In this document: positions 28,200 through 37,743 of the stretch, piece by piece
How positions within the stretch are numbered: position 1 is the first letter of the stretch
Layout of the letters: every line of letters starts with the position of its first letter
From: Bradyrhizobium sp. Y36
GTDB lineage: Bacteria; Pseudomonadota; Alphaproteobacteria; Rhizobiales; Xanthobacteraceae
Length of the DNA: 64,000 nucleotides
Assembly (NCBI RefSeq): GCF_002531575.1
Contig: NZ_NWTI01000005.1
Coordinates: 124,001-188,000, forward strand
Reading direction: 5' to 3'
The notes under the pieces: generated by a model
Told to the model about the DNA's origin: nothing
What the model saw: the letters and a program-made list of their open reading frames with translations, nothing else
Databases searched by the model: none
Program-made: the position numbers and the translations under genes

Positions 28200-29396
28200 A
28201 TGACCAACAAATTCCGCACCCTCGACGACGTCGAATTGAAGGGCAAGCGCGTGCTGCTGCGCGTCGACCTCAACGTGCCCATGGACAATGGCCGCGTCAG
28301 CGACACGACCCGGCTCGACCGCGTCGCGCCGACCATCACCGAGATCTCGGACAAGGGCGGCAAGGTCATCCTGCTCGCGCATTTCGGCCGGCCGAAGGGA
28401 CGCGATGCCAAGGACTCGCTGCGGCCCGTTGCCGAAGCGCTGTCGAAGGTGGTGAAGAAGCCCGTCGCCTTCGCCGAGGATTGCATCGGCGAGCCCGCGG
28501 CCAAGGCCGTGGCGGCGATGAAGGACGGCGACATCCTCTGCCTGGAAAACACCCGCTTCCACAAGGAAGAGGAGAAGAACGATCCCGCCTTCGTTGCTGA
28601 GCTGGCGAAGCTCGGCGACATCTGGGTCAACGACGCGTTCTCGGCGGCGCACCGCGCCCACGCCACGACCGAAGGCCTCGGGCACAAGCTGCCGGCCTAT
28701 GCCGGCCGCACCATGCAGGCCGAGCTCGACGCGCTGGAGAAGGCGCTGGGCTCGCCGACCAAGCCCGTCATCGCCATCATCGGCGGCGCGAAGGTCTCGA
28801 CCAAGATCGACCTCCTGGAAAATCTCGTCAGCAAGGTCGACGCGCTGGTGATCGGCGGCGGCATGGCCAACACCTTCCTGCACGCCCAGGGCGTCGCGGT
28901 CGGCAAGTCACTGGCCGAGAAGGATCTCGCGCCGACGGCGCTACGCATCATGGAGAAGGCGGAAGCCGCCAACTGCGCCATCATCCTTCCCGTGGACGCA
29001 ACCGTTGCCTATCACTTCGCCGCCAACGCGCCGTCGCACGCCTACGGGCTCGACGCGATCCCGGCCGACGGCATGATCCTCGACGTCGGCCCGCAATCGA
29101 TCGCGCGCGTCCACGCCGCGATCGACGATGCGGCCACGCTGGTCTGGAACGGGCCGCTGGGCGCGTTCGAGATGCAGCCGTTCGACCGCGGCACGGTCGC
29201 GGCCGCCAAGCACGCCGCCGAGCGCACCAAGGCCAAGAAGCTGATCTCGATCGCGGGCGGCGGCGACACCGTCGCGGCGCTCAACCAGGCCCATGTGGCC
29301 GGTGACTTCACCTATGTCTCGACCGCCGGTGGCGCATTCCTCGAATGGATGGAAGGCAAGCCCCTGCCCGGCGTTGAAGTTCTGCGTATCAAGTAA
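28200..29396 (+). CDS. pgk: Phosphoglycerate kinase
   Basis: 398 residues, full length. Motifs: [57 protein letters not shown] and the C-terminal [11 protein letters not shown]. It transfers the acyl phosphate of 1,3-bisphosphoglycerate to ADP. It follows gap and precedes the class II aldolase gene by 39 bp. Confidence 0.98.
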   Translation: MTNKFRTLDDVELKGKRVLLRVDLNVPMDNGRVSDTTRLDRVAPTITEISDKGGKVILLAHFGRPKGRDAKDSLRPVAEALSKVVKKPVAFAEDCIGEPAAKAVAAMKDGDILCLENTRFHKEEEKNDPAFVAELAKLGDIWVNDAFSAAHRAHATTEGLGHKLPAYAGRTMQAELDALEKALGSPTKPVIAIIGGAKVSTKIDLLENLVSKVDALVIGGGMANTFLHAQGVAVGKSLAEKDLAPTALRIMEKAEAANCAIILPVDATVAYHFAANAPSHAYGLDAIPADGMILDVGPQSIARVHAAIDDAATLVWNGPLGAFEMQPFDRGTVAAAKHAAERTKAKKLISIAGGGDTVAALNQAHVAGDFTYVSTAGGAFLEWMEGKPLPGVEVLRIK

Positions 29397-29435
29397 TCAA
29401 GCGGCCTCTCAGGCCCCAACGGGAGATTAAGACAG

Positions 29436-30503
29436 ATGGCTCGGATCACGTTACGTCAACTGCTCGACCACGCGGCGGAGAACGATTACGGCGTACCGGC
29501 CTTCAACATCAACAACATGGAGCAGGCGCTGGCGATCATGGACGCGGCCAACCAGGTCGACGCGCCCGTCATCATCCAGGCCTCGCGCGGTGCGCGCTCC
29601 TACGCCAACGACATCATGCTCAAGCACATGATGGACGCGGTCACCGAGATCTATCCGCACATCCCGGTCTGCGTGCATCTCGACCACGGCAACGAGGCCG
29701 CGACCTGCATGACCGCGATCCAGGCCGGCTTCACCTCGGTCATGATGGACGGCTCGCTCAAGGCCGACGGCAAGACGCCCGGCGACTGGAGCTACAATGT
29801 CGGCGTCACCAAGACCGTGACCGACATGGCCCATCTCGGCGGCATCTCGGTCGAGGGTGAGCTCGGCGTGCTCGGCTCGCTCGAGACCGGCATGGGCGAC
29901 AAGGAAGACGGCCACGGCGCCGAGGGCAAGCTCAGCCACGACCAGCTCCTGACCAATCCGGACGAGGCCGTGAAGTTCGTCCAGGAGACCAAGGTCGACG
30001 CGCTCGCGATCGCGATGGGCACCTCGCATGGCGCCTACAAGTTCACCCGCAAGCCGGACGGCGACATCCTCGCCATGAACGTGATCGAGGAGATCCACCG
30101 CAAGCTGCCGAACACGCATCTCGTCATGCACGGCTCCTCGTCGGTGCCGCAGGATCTCCAGGACATCATCAACGCCTATGGCGGCAAGATGAAGCCGACC
30201 TGGGGCGTGCCGGTGGCCGAGATCCAGCGCGGCATCAAGAACGGCGTGCGCAAGATCAACATCGACACCGACAACCGCATGGCCATGACCGGCCAGATCC
30301 GGAAAGTTCTCAAGGACAGCCCGGAAGAGTTCGATCCGCGCAAGTACCTGAAGCCGGCGATGGAAGCCATGACCAAGCTGTGCAAGCAGCGGCTGCAGGA
30401 GTTCAACACTGCCGGACAGGCCTCCAAGATCAAGCGCGTCCTGACCACTGCGGAGATGGCCAAGCGCTACGCCAAGGGCGAGCTCGACCCGAAGGTGGCG
30501 TAA
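29436..30503 (+). CDS. fba: Fructose-bisphosphate aldolase, class II (zinc)
   Basis: 355 residues. Class II aldolase of the Calvin-cycle subtype (CbbA/FbaA): [19 protein letters not shown], the zinc ligand segment [10 protein letters not shown], and GTSHGAYKF and [10 protein letters not shown] carrying further His ligands. It cleaves fructose-1,6-bisphosphate, and in this subtype often sedoheptulose-1,7-bisphosphate. It is followed within 220 bp by a class I aldolase gene of unrelated mechanism. Confidence 0.97.
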   Translation: MARITLRQLLDHAAENDYGVPAFNINNMEQALAIMDAANQVDAPVIIQASRGARSYANDIMLKHMMDAVTEIYPHIPVCVHLDHGNEAATCMTAIQAGFTSVMMDGSLKADGKTPGDWSYNVGVTKTVTDMAHLGGISVEGELGVLGSLETGMGDKEDGHGAEGKLSHDQLLTNPDEAVKFVQETKVDALAIAMGTSHGAYKFTRKPDGDILAMNVIEEIHRKLPNTHLVMHGSSSVPQDLQDIINAYGGKMKPTWGVPVAEIQRGIKNGVRKINIDTDNRMAMTGQIRKVLKDSPEEFDPRKYLKPAMEAMTKLCKQRLQEFNTAGQASKIKRVLTTAEMAKRYAKGELDPKVA

Positions 30504-30523
30504 GGCCCTCAGATCCCCTCTCC

Positions 30524-30621
30524 CGTCATTCCGGGACACGCGAAGCGTGGGCCCGGAATCCATAACCACAGCCCGGGTTATGGATTCCGGGCCTGCGCCT
30601 TTCGGCGCATCCCGGAATGAC
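30524..30621. repeat. Palindromic repeat, family C copy 1
   Basis: Outer arms CGTCATTCCGGG / CCCGGAATGACAG; inner arms CCCGGAATCCATAACC / GGTTATGGATTCCGGG around a very short loop. It lies between the class II and class I aldolase genes. Related copies are at 46864 and 53449. Confidence 0.9.
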
Positions 30622-30721
30622 AGAGAGCTCTTTTACCCTGCGACCAACGTTAACTCGGCAAATGCCCGAGAACGGTCTATTTTCACAGGCAAGGGCAGAA
30701 TCGTTTTGGGAGGACCTCTCG

Positions 30722-31747
30722 ATGAATCTGACTGAGCTCAACAAGGTCGCGACCGCCATGGTCGCATCAGGCAAGGGCATCCTTGCCGCCGACGAATCCT
30801 CCGGCACCATCAAGAAGCGCTTCGACGCGATCGGCGTGGAATCGACCGAAGAGAACCGCCGCGACTACCGCGAGATGCTGTTCCGGTCGAAGGAGGCCAT
30901 GAGCCAGTTCATCTCCGGCGTGATCCTCTATGACGAGACGATCTGGCAGGCGGCCGCGGACGGCACGCCGCTGGTGAAGCTGATCGAGAGCAGCGGCGCC
31001 ATTCCCGGCATCAAGGTCGACGAGGGCACACAAGCCCTGCCGATGTGCCCGGGTGAAACAGTGACCGTCGGCCTCGACAAGCTCGCCGAACGCCTGAAGA
31101 AATATTACGAGCGCGGTGCGCGCTTTGCGAAATGGCGCGCGGTGATCGACATCGGCGGCGGGATCCCCTCGATGACCGCGATCAGCGTCAACGCCCATGC
31201 GCTGGCGCGCTATGCCGCGCTGTGCCAGGCCGCGCAGATCGTGCCGATCGTCGAGCCTGAGGTGCTGATGGACGGCGACCACGACATCGACCGCTGCTAT
31301 GACGTCACGAGCCGCGTGCTCAACAAGACGTTCCAGGAATTGCGCGTGCAGCGCGTCGCGCTCGAAGGCATGGTGCTGAAGCCGAACATGGCGATCTCGG
31401 GCAAGAAATCACCGAAGCAGGCTTCCGTCGAGGAAGTCGCCGAGAAGACCGTGCGCCTGCTGAAGGCGTGCGTGCCCGCGGCGGTGCCCGGCATCGCCTT
31501 CCTCTCCGGCGGCCAGTCGGACGAGGAAGCGACCGCGCATCTCAACGCCATGCACAAGCTCGGTCCGCTGCCCTGGGGTCTGACTTTTTCCTACGGCCGC
31601 GCGCTGCAGGCCGCGCCTCAGAAGGCCTGGTCCGGCAAGGCCGAGAACGTCGCGGCCGGACAACGCGCCTTCAGTCATCGTGCCCGCATGAACGGCCTCG
31701 CCTCCAGGGGCGAATGGCAAAGTAGCCTGGAAAAGAAGGCAGCCTAG
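30722..31747 (+). CDS. Fructose-bisphosphate aldolase, class I (Schiff-base)
   Basis: 341 residues. Eukaryote-type class I aldolase: GKGILAADESSGTIKKRF near the N-terminus, the Schiff-base Lys in LEGMVLKPNM, and GIAFLSGGQSDEEAT. GGGAGG lies 8 bases before ATG 30722. It needs no metal, unlike the class II enzyme just upstream, so the cell carries both mechanisms side by side. The ThiE-like gene begins 3 bp after its stop. Confidence 0.96.
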   Translation: MNLTELNKVATAMVASGKGILAADESSGTIKKRFDAIGVESTEENRRDYREMLFRSKEAMSQFISGVILYDETIWQAAADGTPLVKLIESSGAIPGIKVDEGTQALPMCPGETVTVGLDKLAERLKKYYERGARFAKWRAVIDIGGGIPSMTAISVNAHALARYAALCQAAQIVPIVEPEVLMDGDHDIDRCYDVTSRVLNKTFQELRVQRVALEGMVLKPNMAISGKKSPKQASVEEVAEKTVRLLKACVPAAVPGIAFLSGGQSDEEATAHLNAMHKLGPLPWGLTFSYGRALQAAPQKAWSGKAENVAAGQRAFSHRARMNGLASRGEWQSSLEKKAA

Positions 31748-31750
31748 ATC

Positions 31751-32440
31751 TTGTCGAACAAACCGCCTCCGCCGCGCCCGGCGCCGCGTCTCTATCTCGC
31801 GACGCCCGTCGTCGATGATCCCGCAACGCTTGTCGCCGAGCTGCCCGGCCTGCTCGCCTCCGCCGATATCGCCGCGGTGCTGCTGCGGTTGAAGGAGACC
31901 GACCAGCGCAGCATGATCTCGCGCATCAAGACGCTGGCGCCGCCGGTGCAGAAGGCCGGCGCCGCGCTGCTGGTCGAGGCCCATGCCGAGCTGGTGGCGC
32001 GCGGCGGCGCCGACGGCGCGCACCTGCCCGGCATCGCCGCGCTGAAAGAGGCGTTGCCGTCCCTCAAGCCGGATCGCATCGCCGGTGTCGGCGGGCTGAC
32101 GACGCGGCACCATTCCATGGATGCGGGCGAGATGGGCGCGGATTACGTGCTGTTCGGCGAGCCCGATGCGAAAGGCCAGCGTCCCTCGGCGCAGGCGATC
32201 GCGGAGCGGCTCGACTGGTGGGCCGAGCTGTTCGAGCCGCCCTGCGTCGGCTTTGCCATGTCACTGCAGGAAGCCCACGACTTCGCCCTCAGCGGCGCCG
32301 ATTTCGTGCTGGTCGGCGACTTCATCTGGGCCGATCCGCGCGGGCCCAAGGCGGCGCTGGTCGAGGTCGACGCGGCGATCAAGAAGGCCCATGCGACGGC
32401 GACGGCCGATCCAAATCCCGCGGGCAGCGAGCACGGTTAG
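31751..32440 (+). CDS. Thiamine-phosphate synthase-like (ThiE/TenI fold) protein
   Basis: 229 residues. TIM-barrel ThiE-like protein: LYLATPVVDDP, VLLRLKETDQRSM, LLVEAHAELVARGGADGAHL, IAGVGGLTTRH and GADYVLFGEP. TTG 31751 is the only start giving the full barrel and lies 3 bp after the class I aldolase stop, which fits coupling. The protein lacks some usual ThiE landmarks (no clear GxGPxxxT block), so it may be a TenI-like or divergent member. No TPP riboswitch or other thi gene is near, which makes a biosynthetic role less certain. Confidence 0.75.
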   Translation: MSNKPPPPRPAPRLYLATPVVDDPATLVAELPGLLASADIAAVLLRLKETDQRSMISRIKTLAPPVQKAGAALLVEAHAELVARGGADGAHLPGIAALKEALPSLKPDRIAGVGGLTTRHHSMDAGEMGADYVLFGEPDAKGQRPSAQAIAERLDWWAELFEPPCVGFAMSLQEAHDFALSGADFVLVGDFIWADPRGPKAALVEVDAAIKKAHATATADPNPAGSEHG

Positions 32441-32449
32441 CACCCCGAC

Positions 32450-33529
32450 ATGAAGCTTCCCTGCATCATCGCTCTGGCCACGCTGCTGCTCACAGGGCCC
32501 GCGGCCGCGCAGCTCCAGATCGCGCCGCCGGCGACGATCCCGAGCGCGACGCCCGAGAAGCAGAAGCCCAAGCCGCCCGCGCCTGCCAAGAAGGAGGCTG
32601 CGCCGGCGCCAAAGCCTTCGGCCTCGCCCAAGCCGGCCGCCTCCTCCAAGCCGGCGCCGAGCCCGACCGTGATCCCGGCGCCGCCGACGGACAATTCCAA
32701 CGCCGATCTGGTGTTCGGCGCCTATCAGCGCGGCCAGTACAAGACCGCGTTCGAACTCGCCACCGCCCGCGCGCAAAGCGGCGACCCCAAGGCCATGACC
32801 ATGCTCGGCGAGCTCTATTCCAACGCCATGGGCATCCGCCGCGACTACGCCAAGGCGGCCGAATGGTACAAACGTGCAGCCGACGCCGGCGACCGCGAGG
32901 CGATGTTCGCGCTCGCGATGCTGCGCATCTCCGGCCGCGGCGGCGCGGTCGACAAGGGCGAGGCGGTCAAGCTGATGGCATCGGCCGCCAAGCTCGGCGA
33001 GCCCAAGGCGGCCTATAATCTCGCTCTGCTCTATCTGGACGGCCAGACCCTGCCGCAGGACGTCAGGCGTTCCGCCGAGCTGTTGCGCCAGGCTGCGGAC
33101 GCCGGCCTGCCCGAGGCGCAATACGCGCTCGCGACCTTCTACAAGGAAGGCACCGGCGTGGCGAAGGATCCGGAACGCGCGGTGCGGCTGCTGCAGGCGG
33201 CGTCGCTGGCCGACAATGTCGACGCCGAGGTCGAATATGCCATCGCCATGTTCAACGGCACCGGCACCCCGAAGAACCAGCCGGCCGCCGTGGCCCTGCT
33301 CCGCAAGGCCTCCCGCCAGGGCAGCGCGATCGCGCAGAACCGGCTGGCCTGGGTGCTGATCAACGGCGCGGGCGTGGCCGTGGACAAGGTCGAGGGCTTC
33401 AAATGGCACCTGGTGGCCAAGACCGCCGGCAAGGGCGACCCGGAGCTCGACAAGCAATTGTCCGACCTGCCCGCCGACGAGCGGGCCAAGGCGGAGGCCG
33501 CAGCCAGGAAATGGCTCGGCAGCAAATGA
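32450..33529 (+). CDS. Secreted Sel1-like tetratricopeptide repeat protein
   Basis: 359 residues. Signal peptide (MKLPCIIALATLLLTGPAAA), then a Pro/Ala/Lys-rich linker (residues about 30-78), then at least five Sel1 repeats with the A-x-W/L-Y-x-A-A-D-x-G-x-x-x-A pattern (YKRAADAGDREAMFALAML, LRQAADAGLPEAQYALA). A scaffold role in the periplasm is inferred from the family. It starts 9 bp after the ThiE-like gene. Confidence 0.88.
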   Translation: MKLPCIIALATLLLTGPAAAQLQIAPPATIPSATPEKQKPKPPAPAKKEAAPAPKPSASPKPAASSKPAPSPTVIPAPPTDNSNADLVFGAYQRGQYKTAFELATARAQSGDPKAMTMLGELYSNAMGIRRDYAKAAEWYKRAADAGDREAMFALAMLRISGRGGAVDKGEAVKLMASAAKLGEPKAAYNLALLYLDGQTLPQDVRRSAELLRQAADAGLPEAQYALATFYKEGTGVAKDPERAVRLLQAASLADNVDAEVEYAIAMFNGTGTPKNQPAAVALLRKASRQGSAIAQNRLAWVLINGAGVAVDKVEGFKWHLVAKTAGKGDPELDKQLSDLPADERAKAEAAARKWLGSK

Positions 33530-33615
33530 CTTGACCTGAGGGCCCGTGCAGGGCACCCCATCCCTCAAACAGGCCCGATTTCGCGCCATTTCCCCCGATC
33601 AAGACCGAAAAGCCC

Positions 33616-34401
33616 ATGCTGTATTCCGCAACTATCAATGTCATGGTCAAGGCCGCGCGCCGCGCCGGCCGCAGCCTCAAGCGCGATCTCGGCGAGATCG
33701 AGCATCTCCAGGTCTCGCTGAAGGGACCGGCCAATTTCGTCTCCCTCGCCGACAAGCGCGCCGAGGAGATCCTGTATCAGGACCTCGCCAAGGCCCGGCC
33801 CGGCTACGGCTTCATCGGCGAGGAAGGAGGCCAGCGCGAGGGCAGCGACAAGAGCCACACCTGGATCGTCGATCCGCTCGACGGCACCACCAACTTCCTG
33901 CACGGCATCCCGCAATTCGCGATCTCGATCGGCCTCGTGCGCGAGGGCACGATCATTGCGGGCGTGATCTACAACCCGGCCAATGACGAGCTCTACATCG
34001 CCGAGCGCGGCAAGGGCGCCTTCCTCAACGACCAGCGCCTCCGGGTGGCCGGCCGCCGCCAGCTCAACGAATGCGTCGTGGCCTGCGGCCTGCCCCATAT
34101 CGGCCGCGGCGACCACGAGGAATTCCGCCGCGAGATGACCGCGATCCAGGACCGCGTCGCCGGCCTGCGCCGCTTCGGCGCCGCCTCCCTCGACCTCGCC
34201 TTCGTCGCCGCCGGCCGCCTCGACGGCTATTGGGAACGCGACCTGCAATCCTGGGACATCGCGGCGGGTATGCTGATGGTGAGGGAAGCGGGCGGGACCG
34301 TGACCGATATCGCGACGCCGGGGGATCCGCTGGTCACCGGACACGTCGTGTGCGGGAATGAGTACGTGCACGGGGAGCTGGTGAAGATTTTGCGGAAGTA
34401 G
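33616..34401 (+). CDS. Inositol monophosphatase family protein (SuhB type)
   Basis: 261 residues. Metal-binding motifs are complete: GEEGG, WIVDPLDGTTNFLHGIPQ and the C-terminal WDIAAGMLMVREAGG. It hydrolyses inositol-1-phosphate or related phosphomonoesters; SuhB homologues also act in rRNA antitermination. It ends the rightward carbon-metabolism block before the convergent RND genes. Confidence 0.95.
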   Translation: MLYSATINVMVKAARRAGRSLKRDLGEIEHLQVSLKGPANFVSLADKRAEEILYQDLAKARPGYGFIGEEGGQREGSDKSHTWIVDPLDGTTNFLHGIPQFAISIGLVREGTIIAGVIYNPANDELYIAERGKGAFLNDQRLRVAGRRQLNECVVACGLPHIGRGDHEEFRREMTAIQDRVAGLRRFGAASLDLAFVAAGRLDGYWERDLQSWDIAAGMLMVREAGGTVTDIATPGDPLVTGHVVCGNEYVHGELVKILRK

Positions 34402-34430
34402 GGGTAGGGCAAGGGCCGCGCTTCACACTC

Positions 34431-34555
34431 CGCTGTCATCGTCCGCCTTGTGCGCAATTGCGCACTGTGGCGGACGATCCAGTACTCAGCAGCGGCTGAG
34501 CTCAATCATGACCGCCGCGGCGTACTGGATGCCCCGCCTTCGCGGGGCATGACGG
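34431..34555. repeat. Palindromic repeat, family B copy 3
   Basis: CTGTCATCGTCCGCC...GGCGGACGATCCAGTACTC and GCGGCGTACTGGATGCCCCGCC...GCGGGGCATGACGG. It fills the convergent junction between the phosphatase gene and the RND pump gene. Confidence 0.88.
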
Positions 34556-34581
34556 TGTGCCCTGGGGCATGACAATGTGCC

Positions 34582-37500
34582 CTACGGCTTCACCGGCGCC
34601 GGTGGCCCATACGCCTCGCCGTCCTTCGCCGCCTTCGGCTCGCGATCTCCCGCCAGCACCCGCTGCACCGAGACGAAGAACACCGGCACCATCAAGAGCG
34701 CCAGGATCACCACCGCGATCATGCCGCCCATCACGACGCTGCCGAGCGCCTGCTGGCTGGCGCCGCCGGCGCCGTGGGCGATGGCCATGGGGAGCACGCC
34801 GCAGATGAAGGCGAGGCCCGTCATCAGGATCGGGCGGAAGCGCAGGCGGCAGGCTTCGATGGTGGCTTCCACCAGCGGCTTGCCTTCCTTGCGCAGGTCC
34901 TTGGCGAACTCGATGATCAGGATCGCGTCCTTGGCGGCGAGGCCGATGATGGTGATCAGGCCGACGGTGAAATAGACGTCGTTGGGCAGGCCGCGCAGCA
35001 TCGCGGCAATCACGGCGCCGACGATGCCGAGCGGCACCGTGAGCAGCACCGCGAGCGGGATGGTCCAGCTCTCGTAGAGCGCGGCGAGGCACAGGAACAC
35101 CACGAAGATCGAGAGCGCGAGCAGGAACGGCGCCTGCGAGCCCGACAGCTTCTCCTGCAGCGACTGGCCGGTCCATTCATAGCCGAAGCCGCGCGGCAGC
35201 CGGCCCGCGAGCCGCTCCATCTCGGCAATGGCATCGCCCGAGGTAAAGCCGGGTTTTGCCTCGCCGGAGATGCGCACAGCCGGATAATAGTTGAAGCCTG
35301 CGATCTGGGTCGGGCCGCGCGCCCACTCCACCGTGGCGAAGGACGAGAACGGCACCAGCTGACCGCGGCTGTTCTTGACATTGTAGTTGAGGATGTCCTC
35401 GGTGCGCATGCGGTCGCGGGCGTCGGCCTGCACCACGACGCGCTGCATGCGGCCCCGGTTCGGGAAGTCGTTGATGTAGTTCGAGCCGAGATTGGTCGAG
35501 ATCGTGTTGTTGATGTCCTCGAAGGTGACGCCGAAGGCGCCGGCCTTCTCGCGGTCGATCATGAGATTGACCACGCCGGCCTCGGGCAGGCCTTCGACAT
35601 AGACCTTCTGCAGCACCGGGCTCGCATTGGCCTCCGCGATCAACTGGTCGGCGGCGCGCATCAAGGCCGGATAACCTTTCTGTCCGCGGTCCTGGAGGCG
35701 GAACGAGAAGCCGGAGGAGTTGCCGAGATTGTCGATCGGCGGTGGCTGCAGCGCGGAGATCTTCGCGTCGCGGATCGAGGACCCGAGATCGCGGTTGATG
35801 TCGTTGACGATCGCCGCGGCGGAGTCCTTCGGCCCGCGCTCCGACCAATCCTTCAGCGTGATGAAGGCCTGCGCGGTGTTCATGCCCTGGCCGGAGAAGC
35901 TGAAGCCGGTGAGGAAGGTGACGTTGTCGACGCCCGGCCGCTGCGCCAGATATTTCTCGACCTTCTCGATCACCGCCTCGGTGCGGCCGTAGGACGAATC
36001 CGACGGCGTCTGCACGTCTGTGGTGATGAAGCCCTGATCGTCGATCGGCAGGAAGCCGCCAGGCAGGCTGACGAAGGCCCACGACAGGCCGGCCAGCAGC
36101 GCGACATAGACCAGCATCAGGCGGCCGGTGCGCTTCAGCGAGAAGCCGACGGTGCGCGCGTAGCGAAACCGGCAGGCCTCGAGGACGTGGTTGAACCGGC
36201 TGAACACGAAGTTGGTCGAATGGCCGTGCCCCTTGGCAATGGGCTTGAGCAGCGTCGCGCACAGCGCCGGCGTCAGCGACAGCGCGAGGAAGGCGGAGAA
36301 GCCGATCGCCGCGACCATGGTGACCGAGAACTGGCGGTAGATGATGCCGACCGAGCCCGGGAAGAAGGCCATCGGCACGAACACCGCCATCAGCACCAGC
36401 GTGATGCCGATGATGGCACCCGTGATCTGCGACATCGCCTTGCGTGTCGCTTCCTTCGGCGACAGGCCTTCCTCGGCCATGATGCGCTCGACGTTCTCGA
36501 CCACGACGATGGCATCGTCGACGAGGATGCCGACCGCGAGCACCATGCCGAACATCGAGAGCATGTTGATGGAATAGCCGGCGAGCAGCAGCGTGGTGCA
36601 GGCGCCGAGAAGCGCCACGGGCACCACGATGGTCGGGATGATGGTGTAGCGGATGTTCTGCAGGAACAGGAACATCACCACGAACACCAGCACCACGGCC
36701 TCGACCAACGTCGTCAGCACCTTCTTGATCGAGGCCTCGACCACCGGCGTGATGTTGTAGGGAATTTCGTAGGTGATGTTGGCCGGGAAGAAGCGCGACA
36801 GCTCCTTCATCTTCTCCTCGACCGCGCTCGCGGTCGCCAGCGCGTTCCCGGTCGGCGACATCAGCACGGAGAGACCCGCGGTCGGCTTGCCGTCGAGGCG
36901 GGTGTTGAACTGGTAGCTGAGACCACCGACCTCGACGCGCGCGACGTCGCGCAGGCGCACGGTCGAGCCGTCGGCATTGGCGCGCAGGATGATGGCGCCG
37001 AACTCATCCGGCGAGGAGAGCTGGCCCTTGACCAGCACCAGCGCGGAGGTGCGCTGGCTCGACGTCGACGGCTCGGCGCCGATGCTGCCCGAGGCGACCT
37101 GCGCGTTCTGCGCGGCAATGGCCTTGTTGACGTCGTCAGCGGTGAGCCCATAGCCGACCAGCTTGGCCGGATCGACCCAGACGCGAAGCGACCGCTCGGT
37201 CGAATAGAGCGTGGCGCGGCCGACGCCCGGGATGCGGCGGACCTCGCCGAGCACGTTGCGGATCATGAAGTCGCCGAGGCCGACCTCGTCGAGGCTGCCG
37301 TCCGTCGAGCTCAGCGTGATGATCTGAAGCACCGCGCTCGAGGCTTCCTCGATCAGGATGCCCTGTTGCATCACCGCGCGCGGCAGGCGCGCCTCGACGC
37401 GCTTGATGCGGTTCTGCACCTCCACCGAGGCGTCGTTGGTGTTTGTACCCGGCTGGAAATTGGCGATGATCTCGACTTGGCCGAGCGAGTCGCTGGTCGA

Positions 37501-37737
37501 TTCGAAATTGAGGATGCCGGAGGCGCCGTTGAGCTCCTCCTCGATCAGCCGCGTGACGCTGTTGTAGAGGTTTTCCGGCGAGGCGCCGGGATAGCTGGTC
37601 GAGATCGAGATCGAGGGCGGCGCGATGATCGGATATTGCGCGATCGGCAGCAACGGCACGGCGATTGCGCCGATCAAGCAGATGAACAGCGCGACCACCC
37701 AGGCAAAGATGGGCCTGTCGATGAAGAAGCTCGCCAT
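34582..37737 (-). CDS. RND-family multidrug efflux transporter (HAE1, AcrB/MexB type)
   Basis: 1051 residues, full length. N-terminus MASFFIDRPIFAWVVALFIC is typical of HAE1 inner-membrane pumps. Two sets of six membrane segments and two large periplasmic loops are recognisable; the proton-relay region (VGILVDDAIVVVENVER) contains the paired Asp residues. It should expel drugs or lipophilic compounds with the adaptor encoded just upstream (6-bp gap). No outer-membrane TolC gene is adjacent, so a distant one is probably used. Confidence 0.96.
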   Translation of the reverse strand: MASFFIDRPIFAWVVALFICLIGAIAVPLLPIAQYPIIAPPSISISTSYPGASPENLYNSVTRLIEEELNGASGILNFESTSDSLGQVEIIANFQPGTNTNDASVEVQNRIKRVEARLPRAVMQQGILIEEASSAVLQIITLSSTDGSLDEVGLGDFMIRNVLGEVRRIPGVGRATLYSTERSLRVWVDPAKLVGYGLTADDVNKAIAAQNAQVASGSIGAEPSTSSQRTSALVLVKGQLSSPDEFGAIILRANADGSTVRLRDVARVEVGGLSYQFNTRLDGKPTAGLSVLMSPTGNALATASAVEEKMKELSRFFPANITYEIPYNITPVVEASIKKVLTTLVEAVVLVFVVMFLFLQNIRYTIIPTIVVPVALLGACTTLLLAGYSINMLSMFGMVLAVGILVDDAIVVVENVERIMAEEGLSPKEATRKAMSQITGAIIGITLVLMAVFVPMAFFPGSVGIIYRQFSVTMVAAIGFSAFLALSLTPALCATLLKPIAKGHGHSTNFVFSRFNHVLEACRFRYARTVGFSLKRTGRLMLVYVALLAGLSWAFVSLPGGFLPIDDQGFITTDVQTPSDSSYGRTEAVIEKVEKYLAQRPGVDNVTFLTGFSFSGQGMNTAQAFITLKDWSERGPKDSAAAIVNDINRDLGSSIRDAKISALQPPPIDNLGNSSGFSFRLQDRGQKGYPALMRAADQLIAEANASPVLQKVYVEGLPEAGVVNLMIDREKAGAFGVTFEDINNTISTNLGSNYINDFPNRGRMQRVVVQADARDRMRTEDILNYNVKNSRGQLVPFSSFATVEWARGPTQIAGFNYYPAVRISGEAKPGFTSGDAIAEMERLAGRLPRGFGYEWTGQSLQEKLSGSQAPFLLALSIFVVFLCLAALYESWTIPLAVLLTVPLGIVGAVIAAMLRGLPNDVYFTVGLITIIGLAAKDAILIIEFAKDLRKEGKPLVEATIEACRLRFRPILMTGLAFICGVLPMAIAHGAGGASQQALGSVVMGGMIAVVILALLMVPVFFVSVQRVLAGDREPKAAKDGEAYGPPAPVKP

Positions 37738-37743
37738 GGTGCG

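Noticed and set aside
24907..30503. Calvin-cycle (cbb) operon
   Set aside because: tkt, gap, pgk and class II aldolase are cbb-type companions, but no RuBisCO, phosphoribulokinase or CbbR gene is present in the window.
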